From Lutraria lutraria (lineage: Eukaryota > Mollusca > Bivalvia > Venerida > Mactridae): 64,000 nucleotides of DNA. The DNA lies in the NCBI GenBank assembly GCA_964023205.1, contig OZ026835.1, positions 5,352,414-5,416,413 of the forward strand. The letters run 5' to 3'. The notes below the pieces were generated by a model. That model searched no databases, was not told the DNA's origin, and saw only the letters and a program-made list of their open reading frames with translations. Position numbers and translations under genes: made by a program. This document shows, piece after piece, positions 36,005 through 43,586 of the stretch. Numbering within the stretch: the stretch's first letter is position 1; each line of letters begins with the position of its first letter.

Positions 36005-37303
36005 TTAATAATCTAGAAGCACTTCTCTGAATTGATTGATTTCAATTTGATTGTCGTATTCCGCAAATACAATCACGTTGATGGCTTGTGCAAGTGCTGT
36101 TCCAAAGTGAAATTCCAATCTCAGATTGCCCGTTTTTATAGGATGGAGTTGACCTTCCTCGCAACCTTGATCTGCTGTCAAGTCCAACCCCCAGAGTGTG
36201 TATCCGTTCCGATAATCATTCATGCTCAATCCAAATGAACGATTGAGACCAAGAGCTCCTGTCGCTTGATAGAGTGACATGTAGGATCTTAGAACTTCTC
36301 CCGTTTCAAAATTGGGTTGAAACGCTTTGTTATGAATACTTTTTCCGTCAATGCTGACTTCTAGATGATTCAGTGTAAAATGACGGAAATCAAAGGGGTT
36401 GGTAGCCATGTCTCCATTCATGTCTCCATTTCTTACCATACCGATGATAAGACGTTTTGGCAATTGACCTTGAAATAAATGATCTTCAATCTTGGATCGT
36501 TGACCGTTAGGAATCGTAAATGTTTTTACTTCAGTTCGTCGGATGGGGATTTTCATGTTATGTTGAGCAATCTGTTGATTGAGTTGATTGGCTACCACTG
36601 GCAGTAAATCTACTGTTCTTACATTAAATCCTGCTTCTAGAAACTTGATTTTAGCCGGTGCGGCACCCATGAGACAGAATTGAGGTGACGCTTTGTTTAG
36701 TCTTAAGCGTATTTCCATACCATTGGGTAAATATTTATCTTGCATCATCAGATCCAAATGAAGTCGTCCACATAGTTCCACCACACGACTTTGAAGGACA
36801 CGATCACGTCTCTCAATATAGCCCAGGTTACCCCCGTCATGTGCGTGGGTGTTCATATGACCAGGGGTGTCTTCACCCCATAACTCTAGCGCCTGAAGTT
36901 GAGTGTCTTTACAGCTTGAGGTGAAGGAGAGTAAATTTTCTATGTATGCCCGATAGGCATACGTGTCCGCATTGCTGGTGATCAGTTTATTATTCAGGTA
37001 CACATCAATGCTTGAGAACATACTGTGAAAGAAATTGTTGACGGTAGCAATTTCACTGTCGGCCGCTAGGTCTGTACCATCTGCCTGTATAATTTTGAGT
37101 TTTAGGTACAGGTAAGATTGATTCAGATCTGTCCATTTTTCTGTCTGTGCAGGAATCACAAATTCAATCGGAGCATTATTGTCCAGAGCAGAAATGGGAT
37201 AATGCTCAGTCCATTGACCTTCTTGCATGGCTGTCATGGTAGGTGGCACAACAGACACATCCAACTCTGTCTTACTACATTCACAGGAACCGTGTTGCAT
37301 CAT
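36005..37303 (-). CDS. Major capsid protein, double jelly-roll (hexon-like)
   Basis: 432 aa. The predicted building block of the pseudo-hexagonal capsid lattice, equivalent to adenovirus hexon and other double-jelly-roll major capsid proteins. Recognised by family-typical segments: APIEFVIPA (44-52), then the YLYLKLKI strand (64-71), NNFFHSMFSSIDVYLN (89-104) and YAYRAYIENLLSF (115-127), plus LEVSIDGKSIHNKAF in the second half. Animal copies of this protein are often found in databases as uncharacterised F54H12.2-like proteins. The length is typical for Polintons. The ORF is intact. Its ATG is 2 nt after the stop of the basic protein upstream, and the next gene follows after 1 nt. The capsid set (MCP, penton-like protein, ATPase, protease) is complete. 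Confidence 0.95.
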   Translation of the reverse strand: MMQHGSCECSKTELDVSVVPPTMTAMQEGQWTEHYPISALDNNAPIEFVIPAQTEKWTDLNQSYLYLKLKIIQADGTDLAADSEIATVNNFFHSMFSSIDVYLNNKLITSNADTYAYRAYIENLLSFTSSCKDTQLQALELWGEDTPGHMNTHAHDGGNLGYIERRDRVLQSRVVELCGRLHLDLMMQDKYLPNGMEIRLRLNKASPQFCLMGAAPAKIKFLEAGFNVRTVDLLPVVANQLNQQIAQHNMKIPIRRTEVKTFTIPNGQRSKIEDHLFQGQLPKRLIIGMVRNGDMNGDMATNPFDFRHFTLNHLEVSIDGKSIHNKAFQPNFETGEVLRSYMSLYQATGALGLNRSFGLSMNDYRNGYTLWGLDLTADQGCEEGQLHPIKTGNLRLEFHFGTALAQAINVIVFAEYDNQIEINQFREVLLDY

Positions 37304-37305
37304 GA

Positions 37306-37671
37306 TTAATCGAAAATATCAAGAGGTCTGGCCTGCTTAACTCGGCGATGATGAAGTTTCGAATGAGGTCTTTTCTTGACTGGTTTGCTCTTTATACGTC
37401 TTTTAGGGCTGGCCACGGCATGTAGCAAGGATTCACCCACATCTTTTAATACAGAGGCTCCACGTTTTCGTATTACTTGTTTAGCGTTTGATCCTGTCAA
37501 GATATCTTTGATAGCGGCTTTTCCTTGCTGGAGTCCTTCTTTTTTCAAGGTGCGAACTCCAGATTTCACAAATGGATTCAGTAAAGGTATAATTCTTTTC
37601 ATGGCTTTCTTAAACATGGATCCAAGTCCGTGTCCATATTGTCGAGGTTGACCTTGGTAAGTAGGTATCAT
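37306..37671 (-). CDS. Small basic virion protein (candidate minor capsid/core protein)
   Basis: 121 aa, strongly basic. The N-terminus has a Gly-rich segment (YGHGLG, 12-17), followed by a probable amphipathic helix (MFKKAMKRIIPLLNPFV, 19-35), a second helix, and a Lys/Arg-rich tail (about 88-116) likely to bind DNA or act as a nuclear localisation signal. The sequence QYGHG (11-15) fits the adenain cleavage consensus [MILNQ]-x-G-x|G, so it is a plausible protease substrate. Adenovirus-like viruses use basic proteins with amphipathic helices for genome packing and membrane disruption; assigning either role here is inference. The gene lies between the penton-like and major capsid genes, with a 4-nt ATGA overlap upstream and a 2-nt gap downstream. 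Confidence 0.85.
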   Translation of the reverse strand: MIPTYQGQPRQYGHGLGSMFKKAMKRIIPLLNPFVKSGVRTLKKEGLQQGKAAIKDILTGSNAKQVIRKRGASVLKDVGESLLHAVASPKRRIKSKPVKKRPHSKLHHRRVKQARPLDIFD

Positions 37672-38510
37672 TGTCTTTGGCGTAGGTGTAGTTTCACCAT
37701 AGACTTCCCATGAATAAACTGAATAGACTGGCCAGTGTCACCCCTTATATGGATAGTGATGGTGTCAAAGTCGGCTTTAGCCAGTGGTACATAGTGTAAA
37801 TTCAAGAACTCGAAATGAATATGAGGGTTAGTTCCTGCTTTCGTTCTCGGATCAAATGGAGCTACACGTAAGATGGGGGCTTCTATGTTTCCCAAATAGG
37901 TATAAGACGCAAGGTCGGAATAAACAAACAAATGATTATGACCCATGTTAATATCTACGCCATGAGGAAACGGATCTGGAGTGTCTTTAAAAAAGATGGT
38001 CGAAGAACTATCAGGGGCTCCACCCAGTTTAATAAACATGTGAGGATGAAACTGAATGCCTAGTTGATCCGAACTGTCCAGTTTTGCGCGTTTACTTTGT
38101 CCTGAAAAACCCATGGTAAATCGAAGGCCTTTCTGTTTAAATATTTTACCTAATTGATCTTTCACGGTAAAGTCAATCGTCTCGATCAAATGTTGGGGTG
38201 TGACATAAGTTCCTACAGGAATACAAAGTCGTACACCTTTTTCTTCTTTATTGGGGAGAGTACAATAGGTCTCAAAGTTTTCTAAGGCCTTACCCAGGAC
38301 AGGATCATGTGTGACAATGTAGAAATGTCGCTCTTCTTCAGTGACATTAATGACCTGACTAGGAACAATCATTTCCACTAAGGCAATTTCCCAGTCTTGT
38401 TTATTGAGATGGATGGGTTTTGCCAGTTTGGTACGAAAACAACATTGCGTATTGTCTTGGAATAAATCCATAGAGCTATCACTCATGAGTGTGATGTAAA
38501 ACGAACTCAT
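37668..38510 (-). CDS. Penton-like minor capsid protein, single jelly-roll
   Basis: 280 aa. Predicted to occupy the five-fold vertices of the capsid. Recognised from the N-terminal pattern shared by Polinton and adintovirus minor capsid proteins: FYITLMSDSSMDLFQDNT (4-21), FRTKLAKPI (25-33) and the WEIALVEM strand (40-47) followed by a Pro-containing turn. The rest is beta-rich, with the NMGHNHLFVYSDLA segment late in the protein. Length fits the family. The gene overlaps both neighbours by 4 nt (ATGA), and it is adjacent to the major capsid block as usual. The ORF is intact. Confidence 0.9.
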   Translation of the reverse strand: MSSFYITLMSDSSMDLFQDNTQCCFRTKLAKPIHLNKQDWEIALVEMIVPSQVINVTEEERHFYIVTHDPVLGKALENFETYCTLPNKEEKGVRLCIPVGTYVTPQHLIETIDFTVKDQLGKIFKQKGLRFTMGFSGQSKRAKLDSSDQLGIQFHPHMFIKLGGAPDSSSTIFFKDTPDPFPHGVDINMGHNHLFVYSDLASYTYLGNIEAPILRVAPFDPRTKAGTNPHIHFEFLNLHYVPLAKADFDTITIHIRGDTGQSIQFIHGKSMVKLHLRQRQ

Positions 38511-38752
38511 GTTGATTTAGGTTTATTGAATTTCAAGGAGGGATTCGGTAGAATATAACCTAGAGAACTACTTAAAAGCAGAAGCCACAATTCTCGATCG
38601 GGTCGTTGAAAACACAAATTAAATAGCGATACGGTAATAATAATAAATACCACTACAATTTGTGCAAAAAAAGTGACCTTATTTTTGGGTTCACACAATT
38701 TGGCTTGCTCTGAGGCAGTCACTACCACACTGGCCGTATCAGCTTGAGACAT
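38507..38752 (-). CDS. Small two-helix membrane protein
   Basis: 81 aa from the ATG at 38752. Residues 27-47 (VTFFAQIVVVFIIITVSLFN) form a clear transmembrane segment. A second hydrophobic stretch (53-69) has the pattern ELWLLLLSSSLGYILPNP, a segment I recall as conserved in small membrane proteins of Polintons and adintoviruses. The short acidic N-terminus has no signal peptide. The frame extends upstream to a TTG at 38794 that would overlap the integrase gene; the ATG leaves a 14-nt gap instead. Its place among capsid genes suggests a role in particles or egress, possibly linked to the acylated YPDL protein at 48698. Function is unproven. Confidence 0.85.
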   Translation of the reverse strand: MSQADTASVVVTASEQAKLCEPKNKVTFFAQIVVVFIIITVSLFNLCFQRPDRELWLLLLSSSLGYILPNPSLKFNKPKST

Positions 38753-38766
38753 GATGTATTTATTAA

Positions 38767-39840
38767 CTAAACGAGATGGGATTCGGGAATCCAACTGTCA
38801 AATTTCGAAGGATAGCCTTTCCAATGTACTTTAATTTCTCGTCTTCCGTCTACCTTACTCTGGCGATGGGCGAGCACTGATTCAATTTCATAGATAGCAT
38901 CATCTTTTATAACCTGTACTTCAGAGAAATAAAACGAACCCAGTATGGGTTCTCCGTCTAAATCAGTCAATTTCACAGTAGCAGGAGAGGTCTTTTTGAC
39001 TTGGATCACTTTAAACAGTTCAGTGGTCCAGTTGGGTAGATAACCTTTATCAAATGTACGTTTTGTTTTATTGATACGAACAATATCTCCCACATGAAGG
39101 GTCGTCGACGCTTTCTTTCTTGATTTTCCATACAAGGTCAAGGCCACTTGAGATTCGTTATTCTCATTCACGGATACGGGTGCCATTTGTATACTACGAT
39201 GAACACGATGATTATAGGCATGCACGAGATCAGGCAATACCTGAATATACCTTCGTGTTTTATGATGCGTAAAGTATTTCCACATGCGTGATTTTAAGGT
39301 CCGTTGAAAACGTTCCACTATACTAGCCTTCGTTTCTGGGTTTTCAGTCGTAAAATAATGAATCCCTACTTTGTCTAAAAACTGTTGAAACCTTTGATTC
39401 TTGAATTCTGTTCCTTTATCGGTTTGCAACGCTTTAGGTTGTCTCGTTTTAAGAATAGAGCGAAACGCTTCCACCAATGTGAGCCCCGTTTTATCCTTGA
39501 GGGGAACGACCCAAGCATATTTTGAAAACACGTCAATGACACACAACAAATATCGATAAGGGGTGTTGTACTGAGCCAAGGATTGCATGTCTGCCAAATC
39601 AGCTTGCCATTGATGATCAATACCGCCCACAATCGTTTTCCGTCTCGAGAATACCCTACGGATAGGTTTGTGCAGGGTATAGGTCTTTTGTCCCTTCAAC
39701 CAGGATCGCACTTGACTTGGTGTAATGGATTTCAGTTGAGTTCGAGCTGCTGTAGTAAGACGTTCTACCCCACCAAAACCAGCCGGATGATGGGGATCAT
39801 AATAAATCTGATGTAACAGACTGTCTACCTTTTTGTTCAT
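38767..39840 (-). CDS. Retrovirus-like DDE integrase with C-terminal chromodomain
   Basis: 357 aa. Catalyses integration of the linear element and makes the 6-bp target duplication. The rve core is intact: Asp81 in WQADLADM, Asp141 in QTDKGTEF, Glu176 in KASIVERF, a DDE triad with about 35 residues between the last two. After the core comes an SH3-like stretch (VGDIVRINKTKRTFDKGY) and, at about 317-357, a chromodomain (YEIESVL...VHWKGYP...DSWIP), which in relatives reads histone methylation and can steer target choice. The N-terminal region has no clear HHCC zinc finger. Start chosen at ATG 39840; a GTG at 39861 would overlap the previous gene. The gap to the upstream stop is 5 nt. Confidence 0.95.
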   Translation of the reverse strand: MNKKVDSLLHQIYYDPHHPAGFGGVERLTTAARTQLKSITPSQVRSWLKGQKTYTLHKPIRRVFSRRKTIVGGIDHQWQADLADMQSLAQYNTPYRYLLCVIDVFSKYAWVVPLKDKTGLTLVEAFRSILKTRQPKALQTDKGTEFKNQRFQQFLDKVGIHYFTTENPETKASIVERFQRTLKSRMWKYFTHHKTRRYIQVLPDLVHAYNHRVHRSIQMAPVSVNENNESQVALTLYGKSRKKASTTLHVGDIVRINKTKRTFDKGYLPNWTTELFKVIQVKKTSPATVKLTDLDGEPILGSFYFSEVQVIKDDAIYEIESVLAHRQSKVDGRREIKVHWKGYPSKFDSWIPESHLV

Positions 39841-39845
39841 GTTGT

Positions 39846-40595
39846 CTAGTAGGCTTCCCACTTAGGTTCTGCTTTCATCTGTTTGACAGGTTTACTTATA
39901 GGTTCTGCTTTCATCTGTTTGGCAGGTTTACTTATAGGTGAAGGAGGCTCAACAAAACTATCAAAGAATTCATCATCTTCCTCCGAATCGTCTGCTTTTT
40001 GCATCCATGACCATCTCCGTTTATTTCCTATCGCTTCTTGTGGTACATTGACATCTCTTAGTCCACTAGAAAACTGTTCCCATCCTCTAGGCTCCGACCC
40101 TTTTCTATGACGTATGACATCATTGACCAAATCAATAATGTTGGATCCTTGTATTGGTTTTCCATGGTATTCCAACATCCCTTGATCATTCCATGACATG
40201 TGGGGATGATTTTGTAGAAAGTGTAATAAAAGCTGAGTTTTTCGACGCATAGTAGTAGGAACACTTTCAAGAATCCGATCCGTCAATGTAGCAGGAGCCG
40301 CTTGTGCACCTTGAGCAGCTGGAACAACCGGTGCAGCCGGTGCAACTGGTGCAGCCAGAGTAGCCGGTTCACGTGCTTTTTGATGAGACAGTTGAAACTT
40401 TTGCAAGACTTGCCCATAGTGTTGTGCTTTTTCTGATTCAGACAACGATTCATTTTGTAATACGTCTCCCATTTGTTTCTGTAAATCGGATGTTTGACTG
40501 ACTTGCGGGGGAGGAGGTAAACGTGGTCGTTGTTCTGTTTTCCATCGATTCATCTCTTCTAGCATTTTGAACGGGACGATAGCCATTTTCTTCAT
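39846..40595 (-). CDS. Conserved Polinton protein of unknown function
   Basis: 249 aa. Features: helical N-terminal module (KQMGDVLQNESLSESEKAQHYGQVLQKF region, 40-67), an Ala/Pro/Val-rich linker (78-103), and a second conserved module (105-185) with RILESVP, LLLHFLQ, GKPIQGSNIIDLVND and RGWEQFSSGL. I recall this two-module architecture from many invertebrate Polintons, where it has no experimental function. The C-terminus is acidic (201-214) and ends in a 12-residue tandem duplication (ISKPxKQMKAEP) that corresponds to a 36-bp DNA duplication near 39860-39935. The gene overlaps the pX-like gene by 4 nt (ATGA). Probably a structural or assembly protein, judging from its neighbours. Confidence 0.85.
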   Translation of the reverse strand: MKKMAIVPFKMLEEMNRWKTEQRPRLPPPPQVSQTSDLQKQMGDVLQNESLSESEKAQHYGQVLQKFQLSHQKAREPATLAAPVAPAAPVVPAAQGAQAAPATLTDRILESVPTTMRRKTQLLLHFLQNHPHMSWNDQGMLEYHGKPIQGSNIIDLVNDVIRHRKGSEPRGWEQFSSGLRDVNVPQEAIGNKRRWSWMQKADDSEEDDEFFDSFVEPPSPISKPAKQMKAEPISKPVKQMKAEPKWEAY

Positions 40596-40963
40596 AGCTT
40601 TTTCACCAGTGTGGCAACACCTCCACTGAGTGCTCCTGCAGCAACAGCTTTAGCAATGATTGGAGCAAGAGCCAGTAATGGAAATAATCCTCCTTTTTGA
40701 TTCAACACACGTTTCTTTTTTTGAATGGATACTCTTTTATCTGCTAAAGTGCGGAGATGTTGACGCTTGGACTTCAACCTTTGCTTTTGAGAGGGGGATA
40801 AGGCAACATTGCCTTTTAAAACATTCTGACAGCATTCTGACACACATTGAATCATTTCTTTAGATGCTCCATGTATCATCTTTCTTCTTAACCCATCTGG
40901 GGCTTGAGTTAAACCCAAAACCAGATGTCCGTATTTATGCAGGAGTGGTCTCTTTGGTGCCAT
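40592..40963 (-). CDS. pX-like core protein (short paralogue)
   Basis: 123 aa, basic. A helical module at 24-88 (LRRKMIHGASKEMIQCV ... LADKRVSIQKKKRVL) is followed by QKGGLFPLLALAP (89-101) and a hydrophobic Ala/Gly tail to residue 120. The Gly-Gly plus hydrophobic segment resembles adenovirus pX/mu-type core proteins. QKGG|L (89-93) fits the adenain consensus [MILNQ]-x-G-G|x, so the protease may release the tail. The upstream gene (41002) has the same module in its first 105 residues, so the two are tandem paralogues. It overlaps the next gene by an ATGA. Likely binds or condenses the packaged genome; the membrane-active tail is an alternative role. Confidence 0.85.
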   Translation of the reverse strand: MAPKRPLLHKYGHLVLGLTQAPDGLRRKMIHGASKEMIQCVSECCQNVLKGNVALSPSQKQRLKSKRQHLRTLADKRVSIQKKKRVLNQKGGLFPLLALAPIIAKAVAAGALSGGVATLVKKL

Positions 40964-41001
40964 TATGTCAAATAATACCTGTTTTTACTTCTTTACAGCT
41001 T

Positions 41002-42213
41002 TTATACTAAAGCATCAAAGGCTTGTCTTGAAGCTGGATTCATAGGGCCCTGTCTCATCAGGTGAATACGATGTCTCAAAAGGGGTTTCAAGACAGCCTG
41101 TCTTGATAAGGTAGATAAGGATAGGGGTGAAAAACGACACAATGGAGTGTCTGGTGAACTTCTTGAACTGGGAGATGATCTACTAGATGATCTGCTGGAT
41201 GAACTCCTAGGTGTGCTAAAACTACTTGACCCACTGGTTGAATAACTGCTTGGCCCACTGGTTGAATAACTGCTTGGCCCACTGGTTGAATAACTACTTG
41301 GCGAACTGAAGCTGCTTGGTCCACTTCTAGATGAACTGCTTGGCCCACTGCTTGAATAACTCAAACTGCTTGGTCCACTTCTAGATGAACTGCTTGGCCC
41401 ACTGCTTGAATAACTCAAACTGCTTGGCCCACTTCTTGATAAACTTCTTGAACTTCTAGATGAACTGCTTGGTCCACTTCTTGATAAACTTCTAGATGAA
41501 CTTTTAGGTGTGCTAAAACTGTTTGGTCCACTTCTTGATAAACTTCTAGATGAACTTCTTAAACTTTTAGGTGTGGTAAAACTGTTTGATCCACTTCTAG
41601 AAGAATTTCTTAAGCTTTTAGATGAGCTAAAGTTCAAACTACTCACAGGACTGATAGGAGACCATTGTAACTTACTGATTGGAGTTACAGCCATAGAGGG
41701 TGTTGAAGTGGTTTGCTTTCGACGACGGAGAGTAATAAAACGTTCATTGATCTTGGCAGGCGATTTTCTAGCTTTTTTAGCTGGTGCTTTTCTAGGTTTT
41801 CTGGCTGGTGCTTTTCTTTTAGCTGGAGATTTTCTAGGTTTTCTAGCAGGCGCTTTTCTTTTAGCTGGAGATTTTACAAATTTACGAATCGTCTTTTGAC
41901 CATTCCATCGGAGTAAACTTCGTATCATGACTCCACCAAGAAATCCACCTCCTCCTGGTTTCAATATGAGTTGACGTTTAGTATCCATGTCCACTTGATC
42001 ATCTCCCAGCTGCTCTAATTCATGCTGATGTTTTTGCATAAAGTTTTGTGTTTGTTTAGGTAGCACAATTTTCTTTTTTAAAATCACCTTTGCTGCTAAG
42101 GTGAACCACTTGAGCATTTCTTTTAATCCAGACCGTAGCATTTGCTCCCGTACAGTAGGGTCTCGTTCCTGACCCAAATGTTCTAACGATTGAGCTATGG
42201 CTGTGGCTGACAT
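41002..42213 (-). CDS. pX-like core protein with histone H1-like and Ser-rich tail
   Basis: 403 aa. Residues 20-105 align by eye with the 123-aa protein downstream (helix, KVILKKKIVL versus NVLKGNVALS, then a Gly-Gly-hydrophobic segment GGGGFLGGVM at 87-96). Residues 110-155 are an Ala/Lys/Pro repeat with KSPAK and KAPARKPRK units, like a histone H1 or protamine tail. Residues about 180-365 are almost pure Ser/Arg/Gly/Pro repeats (SGPSSYSTS, SRSSSRS), resembling a phospho-regulated RS domain. The last 40 residues are ordered again (LSRQAVLKPLLRHRIHLM). The repeats are also seen at DNA level near 41160-41640. Most likely condenses virion DNA. It lies 38 nt upstream of its paralogue and 34 nt downstream of the ATPase. 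Confidence 0.85.
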   Translation of the reverse strand: MSATAIAQSLEHLGQERDPTVREQMLRSGLKEMLKWFTLAAKVILKKKIVLPKQTQNFMQKHQHELEQLGDDQVDMDTKRQLILKPGGGGFLGGVMIRSLLRWNGQKTIRKFVKSPAKRKAPARKPRKSPAKRKAPARKPRKAPAKKARKSPAKINERFITLRRRKQTTSTPSMAVTPISKLQWSPISPVSSLNFSSSKSLRNSSRSGSNSFTTPKSLRSSSRSLSRSGPNSFSTPKSSSRSLSRSGPSSSSRSSRSLSRSGPSSLSYSSSGPSSSSRSGPSSLSYSSSGPSSSSRSGPSSFSSPSSYSTSGPSSYSTSGPSSYSTSGSSSFSTPRSSSSRSSSRSSPSSRSSPDTPLCRFSPLSLSTLSRQAVLKPLLRHRIHLMRQGPMNPASRQAFDALV

Positions 42214-42247
42214 GATGACTGAATGATCTTATATGAGTAAACGATGT

Positions 42248-42895
42248 TTATATATACACAACTGGCCCACGTTTTTCTCCAGTGATCCAGTGATGAAAAA
42301 TATCTGTTCTTAACCGATAACTGTCTGGTGTTTGAGGGTGAAAGTCAATCACTAAATACCCATGAGGTGTAGAGATAGCATCTTGATAAGCGGGTAACAA
42401 GTGTGGCAATTGAATTTGATTCGCCAACACTTTGATTTGTCCTTTATCTCTTGTGTTTTGAAATAAGATCATGTAATGTGCATTTAAACTCAGGGTACGA
42501 CTGGCTTTCGATTGTTGAAACATGTTTTGTGTAATGTAGATCACACTAGCATTACGATGGTGACCTTTTCGTGTAAACCATAATTTGATTTTCTCTTCAT
42601 CTTTATCACCAAGCATGTCATCAAATATAATTAAATGAGGAATGGATGTATCCTCTACTATCTCTTCATCCTCGTCAGGTATCCCCTGTATGAACCGAAT
42701 ACTAGGTTCTTGTTCTTGTAATTGTGCATAGGCTACTTGCCATTCTTTGTAACACCATACAATACGCTCAGGTACTACTTGAAACAAATCTGATTTGTAT
42801 TCCAACACCTTTTTTACGAATTGTGTTTTACCAGAGCCACTAGGGCCTGCGATAAACATATTGCAAGGATGCTTAAAAAGTAAACTGGACTCCAT
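42248..42895 (-). CDS. Genome-packaging ATPase (A32/FtsK-HerA type)
   Basis: 215 aa. Powers DNA translocation into the capsid. Walker A is GPSGSGKT (17-24), Walker B is HLIIFDDM (87-94) and a sensor-like ITQN follows at 121-124. The short, single-domain form is typical of Polintons and adintoviruses. This is the first gene of the structural block. The 62 bp upstream carry a CCAAT on the minus strand near 42918 and an AT-rich stretch that doubles as the poly(A) signal of the preceding gene, and a CRE-like TGACGTGA (42894-42901) overlaps the start codon. A promoter for the late block could therefore sit here, though this is inference. The ORF is intact. Confidence 0.95.
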   Translation of the reverse strand: MESSLLFKHPCNMFIAGPSGSGKTQFVKKVLEYKSDLFQVVPERIVWCYKEWQVAYAQLQEQEPSIRFIQGIPDEDEEIVEDTSIPHLIIFDDMLGDKDEEKIKLWFTRKGHHRNASVIYITQNMFQQSKASRTLSLNAHYMILFQNTRDKGQIKVLANQIQLPHLLPAYQDAISTPHGYLVIDFHPQTPDSYRLRTDIFHHWITGEKRGPVVYI

Positions 42896-42935
42896 GACGT
42901 GAAAATCACAACTAACACTATTGGAAGAAAAACAT

Positions 42936-42945
42936 TTTATTTATT
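42936..42945 (-). terminator. Overlapping AATAAA poly(A) signals
   Basis: AATAAATAAA on the minus strand, 13 nt after the stop at 42958, inside CTTGTTACACAAATAAATAA. It shares the CTTGTTACA-n-AATAAA context with the signal at 34913-34918. It marks the probable end of the polymerase transcript unit and lies just before the ATPase start. Confidence 0.6.
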
Positions 42946-42957
42946 TGTGTAACAAGT

Positions 42958-43320
42958 TTATGTATGAGTACAAGAATAATCACAACAAGAACAACACATG
43001 TCATGTAAGGGTAACAACAGTTTGTCAGAAAATTCAAACACACATTCTGAATGTCCAGATTGACTCAGAAATGTTAACACAGAGTCATTGTTCACCACCT
43101 GTTTGAACCAATCCGTTTCACTCAAGTCCATGGGTACTGATTGTTTATAAAATGAATTCATCACATGAAGTCCATGTTTCATTTCTTCAAACATGTCTGG
43201 TGTACTCAACTGTTGTCGAATCCATTCCAGAGAATGATGACCTTCAGGTATCTTCATACGATAAGCAAATACCAATGCTTTTCTCAACAGGGTATGGTTC
43301 ATAATATCAAACTGTTCCAT
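42958..43320 (-). CDS. Small uncharacterised protein, tandem paralogue of next gene
   Basis: 120 aa, no recognised family. Mostly helical, with a terminal cysteine cluster CCSCCDYSC (109-117). The segment TPDMFEEM ... DWFKQVVNNDSV (40-81) resembles NPHTFELF ... DWNTYVCNDRV in the 95-aa protein encoded directly upstream, so the two look like old tandem duplicates. The start overlaps the upstream gene by 22 nt. It is the last gene before a double AATAAA, placing it in the polymerase unit and not in the capsid block. Confidence 0.75.
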   Translation of the reverse strand: MEQFDIMNHTLLRKALVFAYRMKIPEGHHSLEWIRQQLSTPDMFEEMKHGLHVMNSFYKQSVPMDLSETDWFKQVVNNDSVLTFLSQSGHSECVFEFSDKLLLPLHDMCCSCCDYSCTHT

Positions 43321-43586
43321 TCTTGAATCGTGTGAATCACTCTATCGTTACATACATAAGTATTCCAATCGTCTCGATGGATAGCTTTCAAGTCTAAGTG
43401 TGCACTGATCATAGCATCACGAATCATCTGTCTAAATAGTTCAAACGTGTGAGGGTTCAGAATCCACGCGCGAATGTCCTTGACCTTGACAAGGTCATCT
43501 TGTACAATACTGTATAACGTATCCGTATACAGCTCAAAATCCAAAATGTAATATAAACTTATAAATCGTCTAGATGGTTTAACCAT
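43299..43586 (-). CDS. Small uncharacterised protein, tandem paralogue of gene at 42958
   Basis: 95 aa from the ATG at 43586 (a TTG at 43607 is the only other upstream start). The N-terminal part is hydrophobic and aromatic (RRFISLYYILDFELY, 6-20); the C-terminal part contains a D72-D73-W74 followed by V-C-N-D-R-V, matching the neighbouring 120-aa protein. No known domain. It overlaps the gene upstream by 28 nt and the gene downstream by 22 nt, which is tight even for this element. Location next to the polymerase hints at an early or replication-related role, without direct evidence. Confidence 0.72.
   Translation of the reverse strand: MVKPSRRFISLYYILDFELYTDTLYSIVQDDLVKVKDIRAWILNPHTFELFRQMIRDAMISAHLDLKAIHRDDWNTYVCNDRVIHTIQEWNSLIL

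Noticed and set aside
36005..37303. Plus-strand ORFs inside the capsid and polymerase genes
   Set aside because: No conserved features, and their codons mirror the strongly supported minus-strand genes.
41088..41916. Antisense and frame-shifted ORFs over the Ser/Lys-rich region
   Set aside because: They are shadows of the repetitive 403-aa coding sequence, which has the family module at its N-terminus.
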